Shown: positions 45,500 to 53,310, counted from the first letter of the stretch. The stretch is DNA of 64,000 nucleotides from Haloferax marinisediminis (GCF_009674585.1 NZ_WKJP01000001.1:1240001-1304000); one strand, 5' to 3'. Notes: a model not told the origin generated them from the letters alone. Translations and numbers: made by a program.

Positions 45500-45519
45500 G
45501 GTTAGGGCAGATTCGAACT
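45500..45519. repeat. Copy of the 3' end of tRNA-Val (19 of 20 bases)
   Basis: GGTTAGGGCAGATTCGAACT here matches 45692-45711 of the tRNA gene with one difference. An inverted 13-base copy of the same T-arm segment lies at 45599-45611. Duplicated tRNA 3' ends are typical attachment-site remnants of integrated elements. Confidence 0.6.
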
Positions 45520-45611
45520 TTGTGAGACTGTCATCTCACGTGCTCACGCTCGCGTTGCTCGCGTGAACCTCACTCGCAAATCAGAGATTTGCTCGCTGGT
45601 TCGAATCTGCC
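45506..45611. repeat. Inverted repeat of tRNA T-arm sequence enclosing smaller hairpins
   Basis: The arms 45506-45518 and 45599-45611 are perfectly complementary over 13 bases and carry the tRNA-Val T-arm. Inside are at least three smaller inverted repeats: GTGAGA/TCTCAC (45522-45539), CACGC/GCGTG (about 45545-45565) and GCAAATC-AGA-GATTTGC (45576-45592). The style resembles the hairpin array at 5592-5834. Confidence 0.55.
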
Positions 45612-45689
45612 GTCATCATTTTCGATTCCACAGACTCCTCACCTCGCTCACGATGTTCGCTCCGCTCGAAGTTGCGAGGAATCAGAAAA

Positions 45690-45764
45690 TGGGTTGGGGC
45701 AGATTCGAACTGCCGACCTGCTCCGTGTGAAGGAGCCGTCATAACCTGGCTAGACCACCAACCC
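45690..45764 (-). tRNA. tRNA-Val (anticodon CAC)
   Basis: The minus strand folds as a standard 75-base tRNA. The acceptor GGGTTGG pairs with CCAACCC and a discriminator A follows. The anticodon stem GCTCC/GGAGC carries the loop TTCACAC, so the anticodon is CAC, reading valine GTG codons. The T arm is GGCAG-TTCGAAT-CTGCC. No intron is visible. The CCA tail is not encoded in the next bases and is presumably added afterwards. Confidence 0.96.
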
Positions 45765-45840
45765 GGCTTCGAACGTTCGTTCCCTGCGCCACCAATTAAG
45801 ACTTACGTTGTGCCCCAATTAGGGGGCCGCACCGACCTGC

Positions 45841-46101
45841 TCACTGACTGGTTCGACGAACACGTCGCCGAACCTTGCCGGCCGCCTCTCTGCTTCGAGT
45901 GGCTGCCCGGCGAGCCCCATACTCGACGCGTTCGCGGCGTGTCTCTAGGGTGATTTCTTCTTCTTCTTCAGGTTCCGCTTCACGACCCATCCGTTCCATG
46001 AGGTCTCTGCGGAACGGTGCTGTCTCCTCGTCGATTCCAGCGTACAGGTGCTCGAATCCACGTCGGAAGTAGTATCTCGCGTCGGTGAAGTGTCGGTTCA
46101 T
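45841..46101 (-). CDS. Small conserved haloarchaeal protein (86 aa, DUF7553-like)
   Basis: It starts MNRHFTDARYYFRRGFEHLY, followed by a charged helical stretch (DLMERMGREAEPEEEEEITL) and an arginine-rich C-terminus. Mostly helix is expected, with no membrane segment. Proteins of this look are common and uncharacterised in haloarchaea. The start at 46101 is preferred; a longer frame to 46200 has no family character. A DtxR-like palindrome (46192-46207) lies about 90 bases upstream. Family assignment is from memory and uncertain. Confidence 0.6.
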   Translation of the reverse strand: MNRHFTDARYYFRRGFEHLYAGIDEETAPFRRDLMERMGREAEPEEEEEITLETRRERVEYGARRAATRSREAAGKVRRRVRRTSQ

Positions 46102-46191
46102 ACCCTCAGATAGTCTCGCAGACGAGAAAACAATTGTGTTGGTTGATACCGATTGTCGTGATTCTATGAGAGAGCGACACACTTTTGGTGA

Positions 46192-46207
46192 TTTAGGCAT
46201 ACCTAAA
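46192..46207. promoter_or_regulatory. DtxR/IdeR-type palindrome
   Basis: The site is TTTAGG-CATA-CCTAAA, a perfect inverted repeat of six-base arms, like operators of iron/manganese-sensing DtxR-family regulators (half-site TTAGG). It lies between the genes at 45841-46101 and 46329-46862, which are both on the minus strand. The site is also two bases before an ATG of a 41-codon plus-strand open frame (46210-46335). Which transcript it controls is not clear. Confidence 0.55.
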
Positions 46208-46328
46208 ACATGGGAATGCCGACTGCCATCGTGGTCGGTCCCGTCAGCGACTGTCCCGCCGGGACGGCGATACCGTGGGCACGCTTCGTCCGTCCCGGTC
46301 TCACTATTCCTCCAGAGCGGCCGCGCTC

Positions 46329-46862
46329 TCAGTAGGTCGGCGACTCTTCAGGGACGCCGTCGCGTCTGTTGACCAACCGAGCGAAGACGAACAGCGCGTC
46401 TGACAGACGATTGAGGTAGGCGACGACTTCGGTGTTGACCGGTTCTTCGGCTGCCAGCGAGACGACACGTCGCTCTCCGCGCCGGGATACGGTGCGGGCG
46501 TGGTGGAGCTTTGCCCCCGTCTCACTTCCACCCGGGAGGATGAACGACGTGAGTGGGTCGAGTTCCGACTCTGCTTCGTCGATCCACGCTTCGAGGTCGT
46601 CGACGTGCTCCGACCGAATCTGCGGGTCGTCTTCGTCCGGGTCGGGGTTGGCGAGGTCCGCTTGGACGATGTGGAGGTGATTCTGCATCGCTTCGAGAAC
46701 CTCGTCCACGTCGTCGTATCCGGTCGGTCGGACGGTTCCGATGAGTGCGTTCACCTCGTCGACCGTTCCGTACGCCTCGATTCGACTGCTCGTCTTCGAC
46801 ACGCGAGTCATATCTCGCAGGTCGGTCATTCCCTCGTCGCCGCGGCCGGTGTATATCTTCAT
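46329..46862 (-). CDS. Cob(I)alamin adenosyltransferase, PduO type
   Basis: It transfers the adenosyl group from ATP to reduced cobalamin. The 177-residue protein starts MKIYTGRGDEGMTDLRDMTR, the ATP-binding PduO signature TG(R/K)GD(E/D)G.T, then RIEAYGTVDEVNALIGTV. The end is RRGERRVVSLAAEEPVNTEV followed by LNRLSDALFVFAR, typical of the trimeric helical-bundle family. It overlaps the upstream glutaredoxin gene by four bases (ATGA), so the two are co-translated. Cytosolic enzyme; confident assignment. Confidence 0.95.
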   Translation of the reverse strand: MKIYTGRGDEGMTDLRDMTRVSKTSSRIEAYGTVDEVNALIGTVRPTGYDDVDEVLEAMQNHLHIVQADLANPDPDEDDPQIRSEHVDDLEAWIDEAESELDPLTSFILPGGSETGAKLHHARTVSRRGERRVVSLAAEEPVNTEVVAYLNRLSDALFVFARLVNRRDGVPEESPTY

Positions 46863-47101
46863 TGTGCTAGTGTCTGCTCGACGTACTGGATGATGTTCTC
46901 GCTCTCGTTCATCGTCACACCACGTGCCTCGTCGACGAGGACGGGAACGGCACGCTGGCCACTCACCCGCTTCACCTCGTCGCGGTCAGAGTGCAACGGT
47001 TCGACCCAGTGCGTCTCGTAGTCGATGCCCGCGTCCGTGAGCGCGTCGTGGACTCGGACACAGAACGGACAGCCATCGAGTGCGTACAGAGTGACTCCCA
47101 T
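46859..47101 (-). CDS. Glutaredoxin-like thiol protein
   Basis: The 80-residue protein has MGVTLYALDGCPFCVRVHDA, a CxxC redox motif (CPFC) at the start of the first helix, and VSGQRAVPVLVDEARGVTMN, with the conserved cis-proline (VPVLV) of thioredoxin folds. It is short, like a glutaredoxin or the N-terminal domain of a glutathione transferase. Haloarchaea lack glutathione, so a gamma-glutamylcysteine-linked role is likely. It overlaps the cobalamin adenosyltransferase gene by four bases. Confidence 0.9.
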   Translation of the reverse strand: MGVTLYALDGCPFCVRVHDALTDAGIDYETHWVEPLHSDRDEVKRVSGQRAVPVLVDEARGVTMNESENIIQYVEQTLAQ

Positions 47102-47208
47102 GACCCGACCTTAGGAGCGACCGAGCAAAGAGATTTGGACGCCGTCCAGTGTGTCGTCTATCGGCCGGTCGAATGGCCGACCCCCGTCGTTCGACGTGGT
47201 AGCTAAGC

Positions 47209-47225
47209 TGATACCTGTCGTATCA
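47209..47225. promoter_or_regulatory. Inverted repeat just before the VIT-type gene
   Basis: TGATAC-(5 nt)-GTATCA ends 11 bases before the ATG. It could be an operator, since it straddles the expected start of transcription, but no known consensus was recognised. Confidence 0.35.
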
Positions 47226-47235
47226 ACCAGTTACG

Positions 47236-48354
47236 ATGAGCCATCCACAACCGCTGGACCCGGACCGTCTCAGAGTCGCATACCGCGACGAGATAGACGG
47301 TGCCTACCTGTACGACGTGTTGGCGGGACTCGCAGACACACCGGAACTCGAAACTGTGTACGAACGGTTGGCAACCTCCGAACGGGGCCACGCCGACCAA
47401 CTCCGAGCACTCCTCGGTGAAGACGAGTCAGTGCCGTCGACACCATCGTGGCGTGCTCGCGTGCTCGCTCGACTCGCTGGCCGATTTGGTCCGGGTATCG
47501 TGCTCCCGACGCTGACCGAACGCGAGGTGGACGGTGCCGCAGACTACCTCGTTGCCGGGGAATCGGGTATCGCAGCCGACGAACACGGCCACGCTCGAAC
47601 ACTGCGAGCGCTCTCGGAGACGACCGGGGGTGTCCAAGGGACGACGCTCGCGATGTTGGAAGGCCGCCACCGTGCGACGAGCGGAAACACCCTCCGTGCA
47701 GCAGTTCTCGGCGCCAACGATGGGTTAGTCTCTAACCTCAGTCTCGTGATGGGTGTCGCTGGTGCGTCGCTCTCGCCTGAGTCGGTCCTCATCGCTGGCC
47801 TCGCCGGCCTCGTCGCTGGGTCCGGGTCGATGGCGATGGGTGAGTGGCTCTCGGTCCAGAGTTCGCGTGAACTGTACGAACGACAACTCTCCGTCGAGGC
47901 CGCCGAACTCGAAGCGAGCCCCGAGGAGGAAGCCGAAGAACTCGTGCTCATCTACCGAGCCAAAGGGGTTCCGGAGGCGCAGGCCACGGAACTCGCCAGT
48001 CGACTCGTCTCGGACCGTGACACTGCACTCGACACGCTCGCGCGCGAAGAACTCGCCATCGACCCGGAAGACCTGGGTGGGTCAGCGTGGGGTGCCGCGG
48101 CGAGTTCGTTCGTCCTCTTCGCACTCGGGGCGGTCATTCCGGTGATTCCGTTCTTCTTCGTCTCGGGAACTCCTGCCGTCATCGCGAGTCTCGTTGCGAG
48201 CGCGATCGGACTCTTCGCAATCGGAGCAGGAATCACCGTGTTGACCGGTCGAAGTCTCCTCTTCTCTGGTGGCCGGCAGGTCGGAATCGGGCTCGCTGCC
48301 GCCGCGTTGACCTACGGTATCGGTTCCCTCGTTGGGGTCGGTTTAGTTGGCTGA
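47236..48354 (+). CDS. VIT1/CCC1-type transporter with ferritin-like N-terminal domain
   Basis: The 372-residue protein has two parts. Residues 1-130 form a ferritin-like/rubrerythrin helical region (RLRVAYRDEIDGAYLYDVLA, SERGHADQLRALLGED), with Glu and His residues placed to bind iron. Residues 150-372 are a VIT1/CCC1 membrane domain (ANDGLVSNLSLVMGVAGASL), with the cytoplasmic acidic loop and the C-terminal helix pair (FFFVSGTPAVIASLVASAIG). This architecture moves iron or manganese, typically out of the cytosol. It stands just before the metal-import operon and is oriented the same way. Confidence 0.9.
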   Translation: MSHPQPLDPDRLRVAYRDEIDGAYLYDVLAGLADTPELETVYERLATSERGHADQLRALLGEDESVPSTPSWRARVLARLAGRFGPGIVLPTLTEREVDGAADYLVAGESGIAADEHGHARTLRALSETTGGVQGTTLAMLEGRHRATSGNTLRAAVLGANDGLVSNLSLVMGVAGASLSPESVLIAGLAGLVAGSGSMAMGEWLSVQSSRELYERQLSVEAAELEASPEEEAEELVLIYRAKGVPEAQATELASRLVSDRDTALDTLAREELAIDPEDLGGSAWGAAASSFVLFALGAVIPVIPFFFVSGTPAVIASLVASAIGLFAIGAGITVLTGRSLLFSGGRQVGIGLAAAALTYGIGSLVGVGLVG

Positions 48355-48376
48355 CACCGTTTCACCACGGCCAATT

Positions 48377-48390
48377 TTAGACTAGTCTAA
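48377..48390. promoter_or_regulatory. Perfect 14-base palindrome before the metal ABC operon
   Basis: TTAGACTAGTCTAA is a perfect palindrome related in form to DtxR/MntR-family operators. It lies 56 bases before the start codon and about 20 bases upstream of a TATA-like AAATCTATATGC (48409-48420). The neighbouring genes are a zinc/manganese importer, so metal-responsive repression is plausible. Confidence 0.6.
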
Positions 48391-48445
48391 TTTCCAATTT
48401 AGAACAACAAATCTATATGCTTCCTCGAGTCTATATCTGATAGTA

Positions 48446-49528
48446 ATGAGTAACAAACCTCGTCAAGGACGAGAACGGGCCATGTCTCGGCGGCGTGTAC
48501 TTGCCGCAGGCACCGGTCTCGTGACTGCTGGTCTCGCAGGCTGTCTTGGCAGCTCTGAGGGAACCCTTGGAAGTAGCAACTCGGACGATACCGACGCAGA
48601 AGACGGTCCCGTCGTCGTCGCGTCGTTCTTCAGTTTCTACGACTTCGCGCGGAAAGTGGCGAAAGACACGCCAGTGACGCTGAAGAACTTGGTACCGACT
48701 GGACTCCACGGACACGGCTGGGAACCCGACGCGAGTGTCACGCGTGACATCATCGAGGCGGACGCGTTCATCCACGTCGGTGAGGACTTCCAACCGTGGG
48801 CAGACCGCGCCATTCAGACGCTGAAAGACGACGACGTCGACACGCAACTCATCAACGTGCGCGAGGGCGTCGAACTCGTCGAACTCGCCGCCAGTCTCGA
48901 CAGAGATGAAGAAGGTGTCGGCGAAGGCCGCGGTCGAGACCCGCACTTCTGGCTCGACCCACAGCGCGCGAAGACGGCAGTCGACAACATCACCGAGGGC
49001 CTCGTCGAACTCGCCCCCGAGTACGAAGACACCTTCCGCGAGAACGCGTCGACGTACAAGACCGACGTTCTCGACCGAATCGACAGCGACTACCAGGACA
49101 TCTTCGACAGAGCAGAGCGAAAAGTCGTCCAGTTGGCCGCACACAACGCGTTCCAGTACATCGGCGTCCGCTACGGCGTCGAGATGCGTCCGCTCGTCGT
49201 CAACCTCGCCGCGAGTGGCGACGTGAAGCCATCGGACATCACCGAAGCGAAACGCGTCATCGACGAGAACGACATCAAGTACATCGGTGCCGGCGTCTTC
49301 GAGACGCGCAAGCCCGCGAAGCAGTTGATTGCCGAGACGAACGTCGAAGCCTACTACCCCGTGACTCCGTACGCAGGCGTCCGTGAGGACTGGGTCGAGA
49401 ACGAGTGGGGCTACGAGGAGATTGCGTACAACATCAACATGCCGACGTTCGAAGTCGTCCTCGGGAACAAGTCGCCCGACGAGGTCGGCTACGATGGCTG
49501 GGCGGACGAGTGGAGAAACTTCGAATGA
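48446..49528 (+). CDS. Zinc/manganese ABC transporter substrate-binding lipoprotein (ZnuA-like)
   Basis: The 360-residue precursor has a Tat signal (MSRRRVLAAGTGLVTAGLAGC) with a lipobox Cys. The mature part has TGLHGHGWEPDASVTRDIIE, with a metal-binding His early on, and later GRGRDPHFWLDPQRAKTAVD, the His/Asp pair of ZnuA and MntC-type cluster A-I receptors. A His residue in QLAAHNAFQYIGVRYG completes the set. It is displayed outside the cell by a lipid anchor. The metal may be Zn or Mn. It overlaps the next gene by four bases. Confidence 0.92.
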   Translation: MSNKPRQGRERAMSRRRVLAAGTGLVTAGLAGCLGSSEGTLGSSNSDDTDAEDGPVVVASFFSFYDFARKVAKDTPVTLKNLVPTGLHGHGWEPDASVTRDIIEADAFIHVGEDFQPWADRAIQTLKDDDVDTQLINVREGVELVELAASLDRDEEGVGEGRGRDPHFWLDPQRAKTAVDNITEGLVELAPEYEDTFRENASTYKTDVLDRIDSDYQDIFDRAERKVVQLAAHNAFQYIGVRYGVEMRPLVVNLAASGDVKPSDITEAKRVIDENDIKYIGAGVFETRKPAKQLIAETNVEAYYPVTPYAGVREDWVENEWGYEEIAYNINMPTFEVVLGNKSPDEVGYDGWADEWRNFE

Positions 49529-50307
49529 GCATGATGCGTCCGTCTGAAGCACGAACAGAACTGCAAACGGGGGACGCCGTCGTCGAACTGTCGAACGTCG
49601 AGTTCGGCTACACCGCTAGTCCAGTCGTCGAAGATATCTCACTCCGTATCGACGCCGGCGAGTACGTCGCCGTCGTCGGACCGAACGGGTCGGGAAAGTC
49701 GACGCTGATGAAGCTCATGCTCGGCCTCCTCCGTCCTGATTCGGGAACTGCGCGCCTGTTCGACGAGCCATCGCACGCCTTCGACGACGGCGCTCGAATC
49801 GGCTACGTCGCCCAACACGCGAGCGCCTCGAAAGAGATGCCCATCACGGTCCGTGAAGTCGTGAAGATGGGTCGATTCCCACACGTCGGCTTCGGGCGAC
49901 TGTCTGCCGAAGACAAGCAAATCGTCGACGACGCGCTCGAAACCGTCGGCATGACCGCGTTCGCCAACCGCCGCGTGACGAAACTCTCCGGCGGGCAGCG
50001 CCAGCGCGCGTTCATCGCCCGTGCGCTCGCGAGCGAGGCCGACCTCCTCGTCTTGGACGAACCGACTGTCGGTGTCGACGCCGAGTCGGTCGACGCGTTC
50101 TACGACCTCCTCGAATCGCTCAACGAGTCGGGAATCACTATCCTGCTCATCGAGCACGACCTGAGCGCCGTCACCGAACACGCAGACCGCGTGGTCTGTC
50201 TCAACCGCGAGATATACTTCGACGGTCCAACCTCGGAGTTCGTCGAGAGTGACGCGCTCGCCCGAGCGTTCGGGACCGCAGCGACGTTCCTCGGAGGCTC
50301 GAAATGA
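49525..50307 (+). CDS. Zinc/manganese ABC transporter ATP-binding protein (ZnuC-like)
   Basis: The 260-residue ATPase has Walker A GPNGSGKSTLMKLMLGLL, the Q-loop YVAQHASASKEMPITVREVV, signature LSGGQRQRAFIARALASEAD and Walker B LLVLDEPTVGVDAES. The start at 49525 creates an ATGA overlap with the upstream lipoprotein stop. It energises import through the permease gene that follows, which it also overlaps by four bases (50304-50307). Confidence 0.94.
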   Translation: MSMMRPSEARTELQTGDAVVELSNVEFGYTASPVVEDISLRIDAGEYVAVVGPNGSGKSTLMKLMLGLLRPDSGTARLFDEPSHAFDDGARIGYVAQHASASKEMPITVREVVKMGRFPHVGFGRLSAEDKQIVDDALETVGMTAFANRRVTKLSGGQRQRAFIARALASEADLLVLDEPTVGVDAESVDAFYDLLESLNESGITILLIEHDLSAVTEHADRVVCLNREIYFDGPTSEFVESDALARAFGTAATFLGGSK

Positions 50308-51308
50308 CCGCCGCTCTGCTCGTTCCGTTGCAGGCCGGGTTGCTCGACACGCTCCTCTCGCCGATGTACGGGTTCCTCGAGTTCTGGTACTGGCTGTTGA
50401 CGCAGCTGTACTACCTGACGGGACTCGAACTCATCAGTCCGGAGTACAAGTTCATGCACCGGGCCATCCTCGTCGGTCTCTGTATCGGCGTGATGGCGCC
50501 GCTCATCGGGACGTTCCTCGTCCATCGCCAACTCGCACTCATCGGTGACGCGCTCGCACACACCGCCTTCGCCGGCGTCGCGGTCGGATTGTTCCTCAAC
50601 GGCGTGTTGAACCTCGGCGTCTCGCCGTACTTGTCCGCTGTCGTCGTCGCCGTCATCGCAGCACTCCTCATCGAACTCATCTCTGAGGCCACTGACGCCT
50701 ACAACGACGTGTCGATGGCCATCGTCCTCTCGACTGGGTTCGCACTCGGGACGGTCCTCATCAGTCTCAACGCCGGCGGACTCGCAGTCGGTATCAACCA
50801 GTACCTCTTCGGGAACCTCTCGACTGTCTCTGCAGAGAACGCGGCGATTCTGCTCGTCCTCTTCGCGATCATCGTCGGCACGATCGGACTCACGCGCAAC
50901 CAACTGCTCTACGTCACCTTCGACGAGACGGCCGCAGCAGTGTCGGGCCTCTCGGTCACGTGGTACAACCGCGTGATGGTCATGCTGACCGCACTCGTCG
51001 TCGTCGGTGCGATGCAGATTATGGGTGTCATCCTCGTCGCCGCGATGCTCGTCGTCCCCGTCGCTGGGGCGGCACAGGTGTCACGGAGTTTCTCCGAATC
51101 ACTCCTCGTCTCGGTCGTCCTCGCCCAGCTCGCCGTCCTCCTCGGTATCGGTGTCTCCTACTACGGCGAGGCGACGGCAGGGGGCGTCATCGTCCTCGTC
51201 GCCGTCGGCATCTACGTCGTCTCGGTCCTCATCGGGAAACTGCAGGCGCGTGTCCGTGAGGACACCGCACCAGAACTCGGCAGCATCGACTCGACGAGTT
51301 CAGACTGA
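50304..51308 (+). CDS. Zinc/manganese ABC transporter permease (ZnuB-like)
   Basis: This 334-residue polytopic protein has about nine hydrophobic segments, for example PLIGTFLVHRQLALIGDALA and GAMQIMGVILVAAMLVVPVA, the typical ABC-3 family pattern. The region LIGDALAHTAFAGVAVGLF is the signature of the Zn/Mn/Fe permease family. It is the last gene of the importer operon; its end overlaps the convergent gene at 51300 by nine bases. Confidence 0.93.
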   Translation: MTAALLVPLQAGLLDTLLSPMYGFLEFWYWLLTQLYYLTGLELISPEYKFMHRAILVGLCIGVMAPLIGTFLVHRQLALIGDALAHTAFAGVAVGLFLNGVLNLGVSPYLSAVVVAVIAALLIELISEATDAYNDVSMAIVLSTGFALGTVLISLNAGGLAVGINQYLFGNLSTVSAENAAILLVLFAIIVGTIGLTRNQLLYVTFDETAAAVSGLSVTWYNRVMVMLTALVVVGAMQIMGVILVAAMLVVPVAGAAQVSRSFSESLLVSVVLAQLAVLLGIGVSYYGEATAGGVIVLVAVGIYVVSVLIGKLQARVREDTAPELGSIDSTSSD

Positions 51309-51953
51309 GACGGTCACTGTTTCGTCGGCCTCTGCGAACCCTGATATCGTGAGCGTCGCCTCTCGGCGTCCGGTTTTTTCCACTTCGATACACGCGTTGA
51401 ACGAGGTCTTCATGCCGGCGACGACACTGTCGACGCTCGTCCCGATGTCACTATTCGTGTCGAGTGCGCAGACGCCGATACCCTCACCACGGCGAATGTC
51501 CGACAGGAAGTTCGAGTTCAAGAGTCTGTAGACTGACCGCACGTCTGTTGCTTCCTCGCAGATGCTCGTACAGAGGTAGATTCCCGACCGGAATCGAGGC
51601 GTCTTCTGTTGTGACTCCGAGAGAAGCATCGAGAAGTTCATCCCGAGTTTCGTGAGGTCACCGAGGTCGTCTATCGTCTCGACGTTGGTGCCACTCACAC
51701 CCGCACCGGCTAGCACAGACGACCGGGACCCAGACCCACGCGTCACCTTGTCGAGTGCCCGTTGGACCATCCGACCGCTGTCGTTCGTCGCCAGCACGAC
51801 ACTTCGTTCGTCTTCCTGTGCCGCGACGAGTTGATAGAACACCGACTGGAGGGCATCCGAGTCGTCGCCGACGAGCAAGATGCTCGTGCCACTGTCTATC
51901 GCGCCCAGTCCCATCGAGTCGGCAGTGAACGTCTCCGAAGACCTGAGACTCAT
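51300..51953 (-). CDS. RecA/KaiC-like fold protein without clear ATP-binding motif
   Basis: The 217-residue protein starts MSLRSSETFTADSMGLGAID and contains TSILLVGDDSDALQSVFYQL and RSVVLATNDSGRMVQRALDK, the beta-strands of a RecA/KaiC-like fold, but no Walker A consensus (GxxxxGKT). A second half has GEGIGVCALDTNSDIGTSVD. It is a degenerate member of the family common in haloarchaeal signal genes. It follows the receiver-GAF gene with an ATGA overlap (51950-51953), so they work together. Function is unknown. Confidence 0.6.
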   Translation of the reverse strand: MSLRSSETFTADSMGLGAIDSGTSILLVGDDSDALQSVFYQLVAAQEDERSVVLATNDSGRMVQRALDKVTRGSGSRSSVLAGAGVSGTNVETIDDLGDLTKLGMNFSMLLSESQQKTPRFRSGIYLCTSICEEATDVRSVYRLLNSNFLSDIRRGEGIGVCALDTNSDIGTSVDSVVAGMKTSFNACIEVEKTGRREATLTISGFAEADETVTVSV

Positions 51954-52843
51954 TGGACCGCCTCCACTGTCCGCGTTCCAAGCGCGGCCTGGCGAAGCTC
52001 GAGAATCTCCATCGCAGTTTCCGCGAACTGCTGAAGTTCGTGTCGCTCTTCGGCGTCGTACGTCCGCACAACGTCGTCGATGAGACACACCTGCCCGATG
52101 ACGTGGCCATCACTAGTCGTCATGTTTGCGCCCGCATACGACCGAATTCCGAGGTTCGCGAGGTGTGGGTTCTCACTGAACCGCTTGTCTTCTCTGAGGT
52201 CTTCGACGACCATCACGTCCGCTTGCAACATGCTGTGTGTGCAGATGGTGTCTTCGCGCGTCAGTCGGTCCCAGTCGCCACCGTGACAGGCGACGATGTT
52301 CTCTTCGTCCGCTTCGACCAGGCCGATGAACGCGATGGCCGTGTCGAAGTGACTGGCGATTAAGTCCGTGAGTCGGTCGAAACTCTCCTCGATCGGGAGT
52401 TCGTCGATGTCGTACTGTTCGAGGGCGTCCAATCGCTCCTGCTCGTCGTCTGGTTTCAAGAAACTGACCTGCGCGCTGTGGTTGATGACGTCTTCGACGA
52501 TGAACGTCAACCGGTCGTATGCGTCGGGTAAGTCGCGATTGATGTACTCTAAGAGGACCTCCTCGAACGATGCCGTGTCAATCTCTCCCGGCGATATGTC
52601 GGTGAACAGCACACACGGTGTCTGCGGTGCAGTCTGTCTGATTGCCTGTACGATTTCGAGGCCACTCCCGTCGTCGAGTTCGTACCCGGTGACGACACAG
52701 ACGACATCCCGTTCGTCGAGTATCGCATGGGCATCTTCGACAGACGTTGCTTCGACTGCTTCGAACGCCTCTTCAGTGTCTATCGCGGTGGACACCGCGC
52801 CAACTCGGTCCACTGTATCGACGCACAAAATTGTCCGACTCAT
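51950..52843 (-). CDS. Receiver-like plus GAF domain signalling protein, receiver lacks phospho-Asp
   Basis: The 297-residue protein has a receiver-like domain (residues 1-125, MSRTILCVDTVDRVGAVSTA). Where response regulators have the phosphorylated Asp, it has glycine (VVCVVTGYELDDGSGLEI, residue 53), so conventional phosphorylation is unlikely. Residues about 145-290 form a GAF domain (SHFDTAIAFIGLVEADEENI and GHVIGQVCLIDDVVRTYD). The 3' end overlaps the start of the next gene by four bases. The likely role is sensing a small ligand and signalling by protein contact. Exact pathway unknown. Confidence 0.8.
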   Translation of the reverse strand: MSRTILCVDTVDRVGAVSTAIDTEEAFEAVEATSVEDAHAILDERDVVCVVTGYELDDGSGLEIVQAIRQTAPQTPCVLFTDISPGEIDTASFEEVLLEYINRDLPDAYDRLTFIVEDVINHSAQVSFLKPDDEQERLDALEQYDIDELPIEESFDRLTDLIASHFDTAIAFIGLVEADEENIVACHGGDWDRLTREDTICTHSMLQADVMVVEDLREDKRFSENPHLANLGIRSYAGANMTTSDGHVIGQVCLIDDVVRTYDAEERHELQQFAETAMEILELRQAALGTRTVEAVQ

Positions 52844-53122
52844 TGTTCACCCGAAACTCAGTGAACCCGTGTAAAGTTCTATGTGCCAAATTATCGCCCC
52901 CGATATTTAGGGTGTTCAAGTAGGACGTTGGTCGTTCTGCCGCCGGTATCGTGCCGTAGCTACGACTTGCAGATGACGAAGGCCCAGAGTGCTCTGTTCC
53001 GACCAACGCCAATTTCGTATCGCAGTATGTGATTTATGAAGGAGGAATGCGTTCTCTCGACCCGAAAACGCGACCGCCCACGAACCAATATCTTCAACAA
53101 CGACCACAACGGATTCGCTTGC

Positions 53123-53299
53123 ATGAGCGACCTCGAGATCGAACGCAAGTGCCCCGTCTGCGACAACGACACGTTCTACCTCGCCGCGAGCATGGAGGTT
53201 CACCTCGGAAAGAAGACCAAGTGGCACTGTACGAACTGTGACTACGGCTACATCCACATCACGGACGACGTCGAAACCTACGCGAAAGCCGAAGCGTAA
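53123..53299 (+). CDS. Small zinc-ribbon protein (58 aa)
   Basis: The product is MSDLEIERKCPVCDNDTFYL followed by HLGKKTKWHCTNCDYGYIHI. The CPxC and CxxC pairs are spaced 24 residues apart and should bind one zinc. Such ribbons are common small haloarchaeal proteins, possibly RNA- or protein-binding. The start at 53123 is chosen because earlier in-frame codons (from 53036) encode unrelated residues. The gene is convergent with the gcv operon and ends 22 bases from its end. Confidence 0.75.
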   Translation: MSDLEIERKCPVCDNDTFYLAASMEVHLGKKTKWHCTNCDYGYIHITDDVETYAKAEA

Positions 53300-53304
53300 G
53301 GCCG

Positions 53305-53310
53305 AAAAAA
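53305..53310 (-). terminator. Oligo-T terminator of the glycine cleavage operon
   Basis: On the minus strand a T6 run lies 11-16 bases after the stop of the P-protein subunit 2 gene at 53321. Confidence 0.5.

Larger units (their letters stand above)
45119..45689. other. 571-base gene-free stretch before tRNA-Val
   Basis: From 45176 to about 45480 it is AT-rich non-coding sequence holding the promoter of the repetitive exported protein. From 45500 to 45690 it has partial copies of tRNA-Val in both orientations and several inverted repeats. No protein gene was found. Confidence 0.55.

Noticed and set aside
48431-49552. Minus-strand frame opposite the ZnuA-like gene
   Set aside because: Its translation is unlike any family, and the plus-strand protein has a clear Tat signal and metal site.
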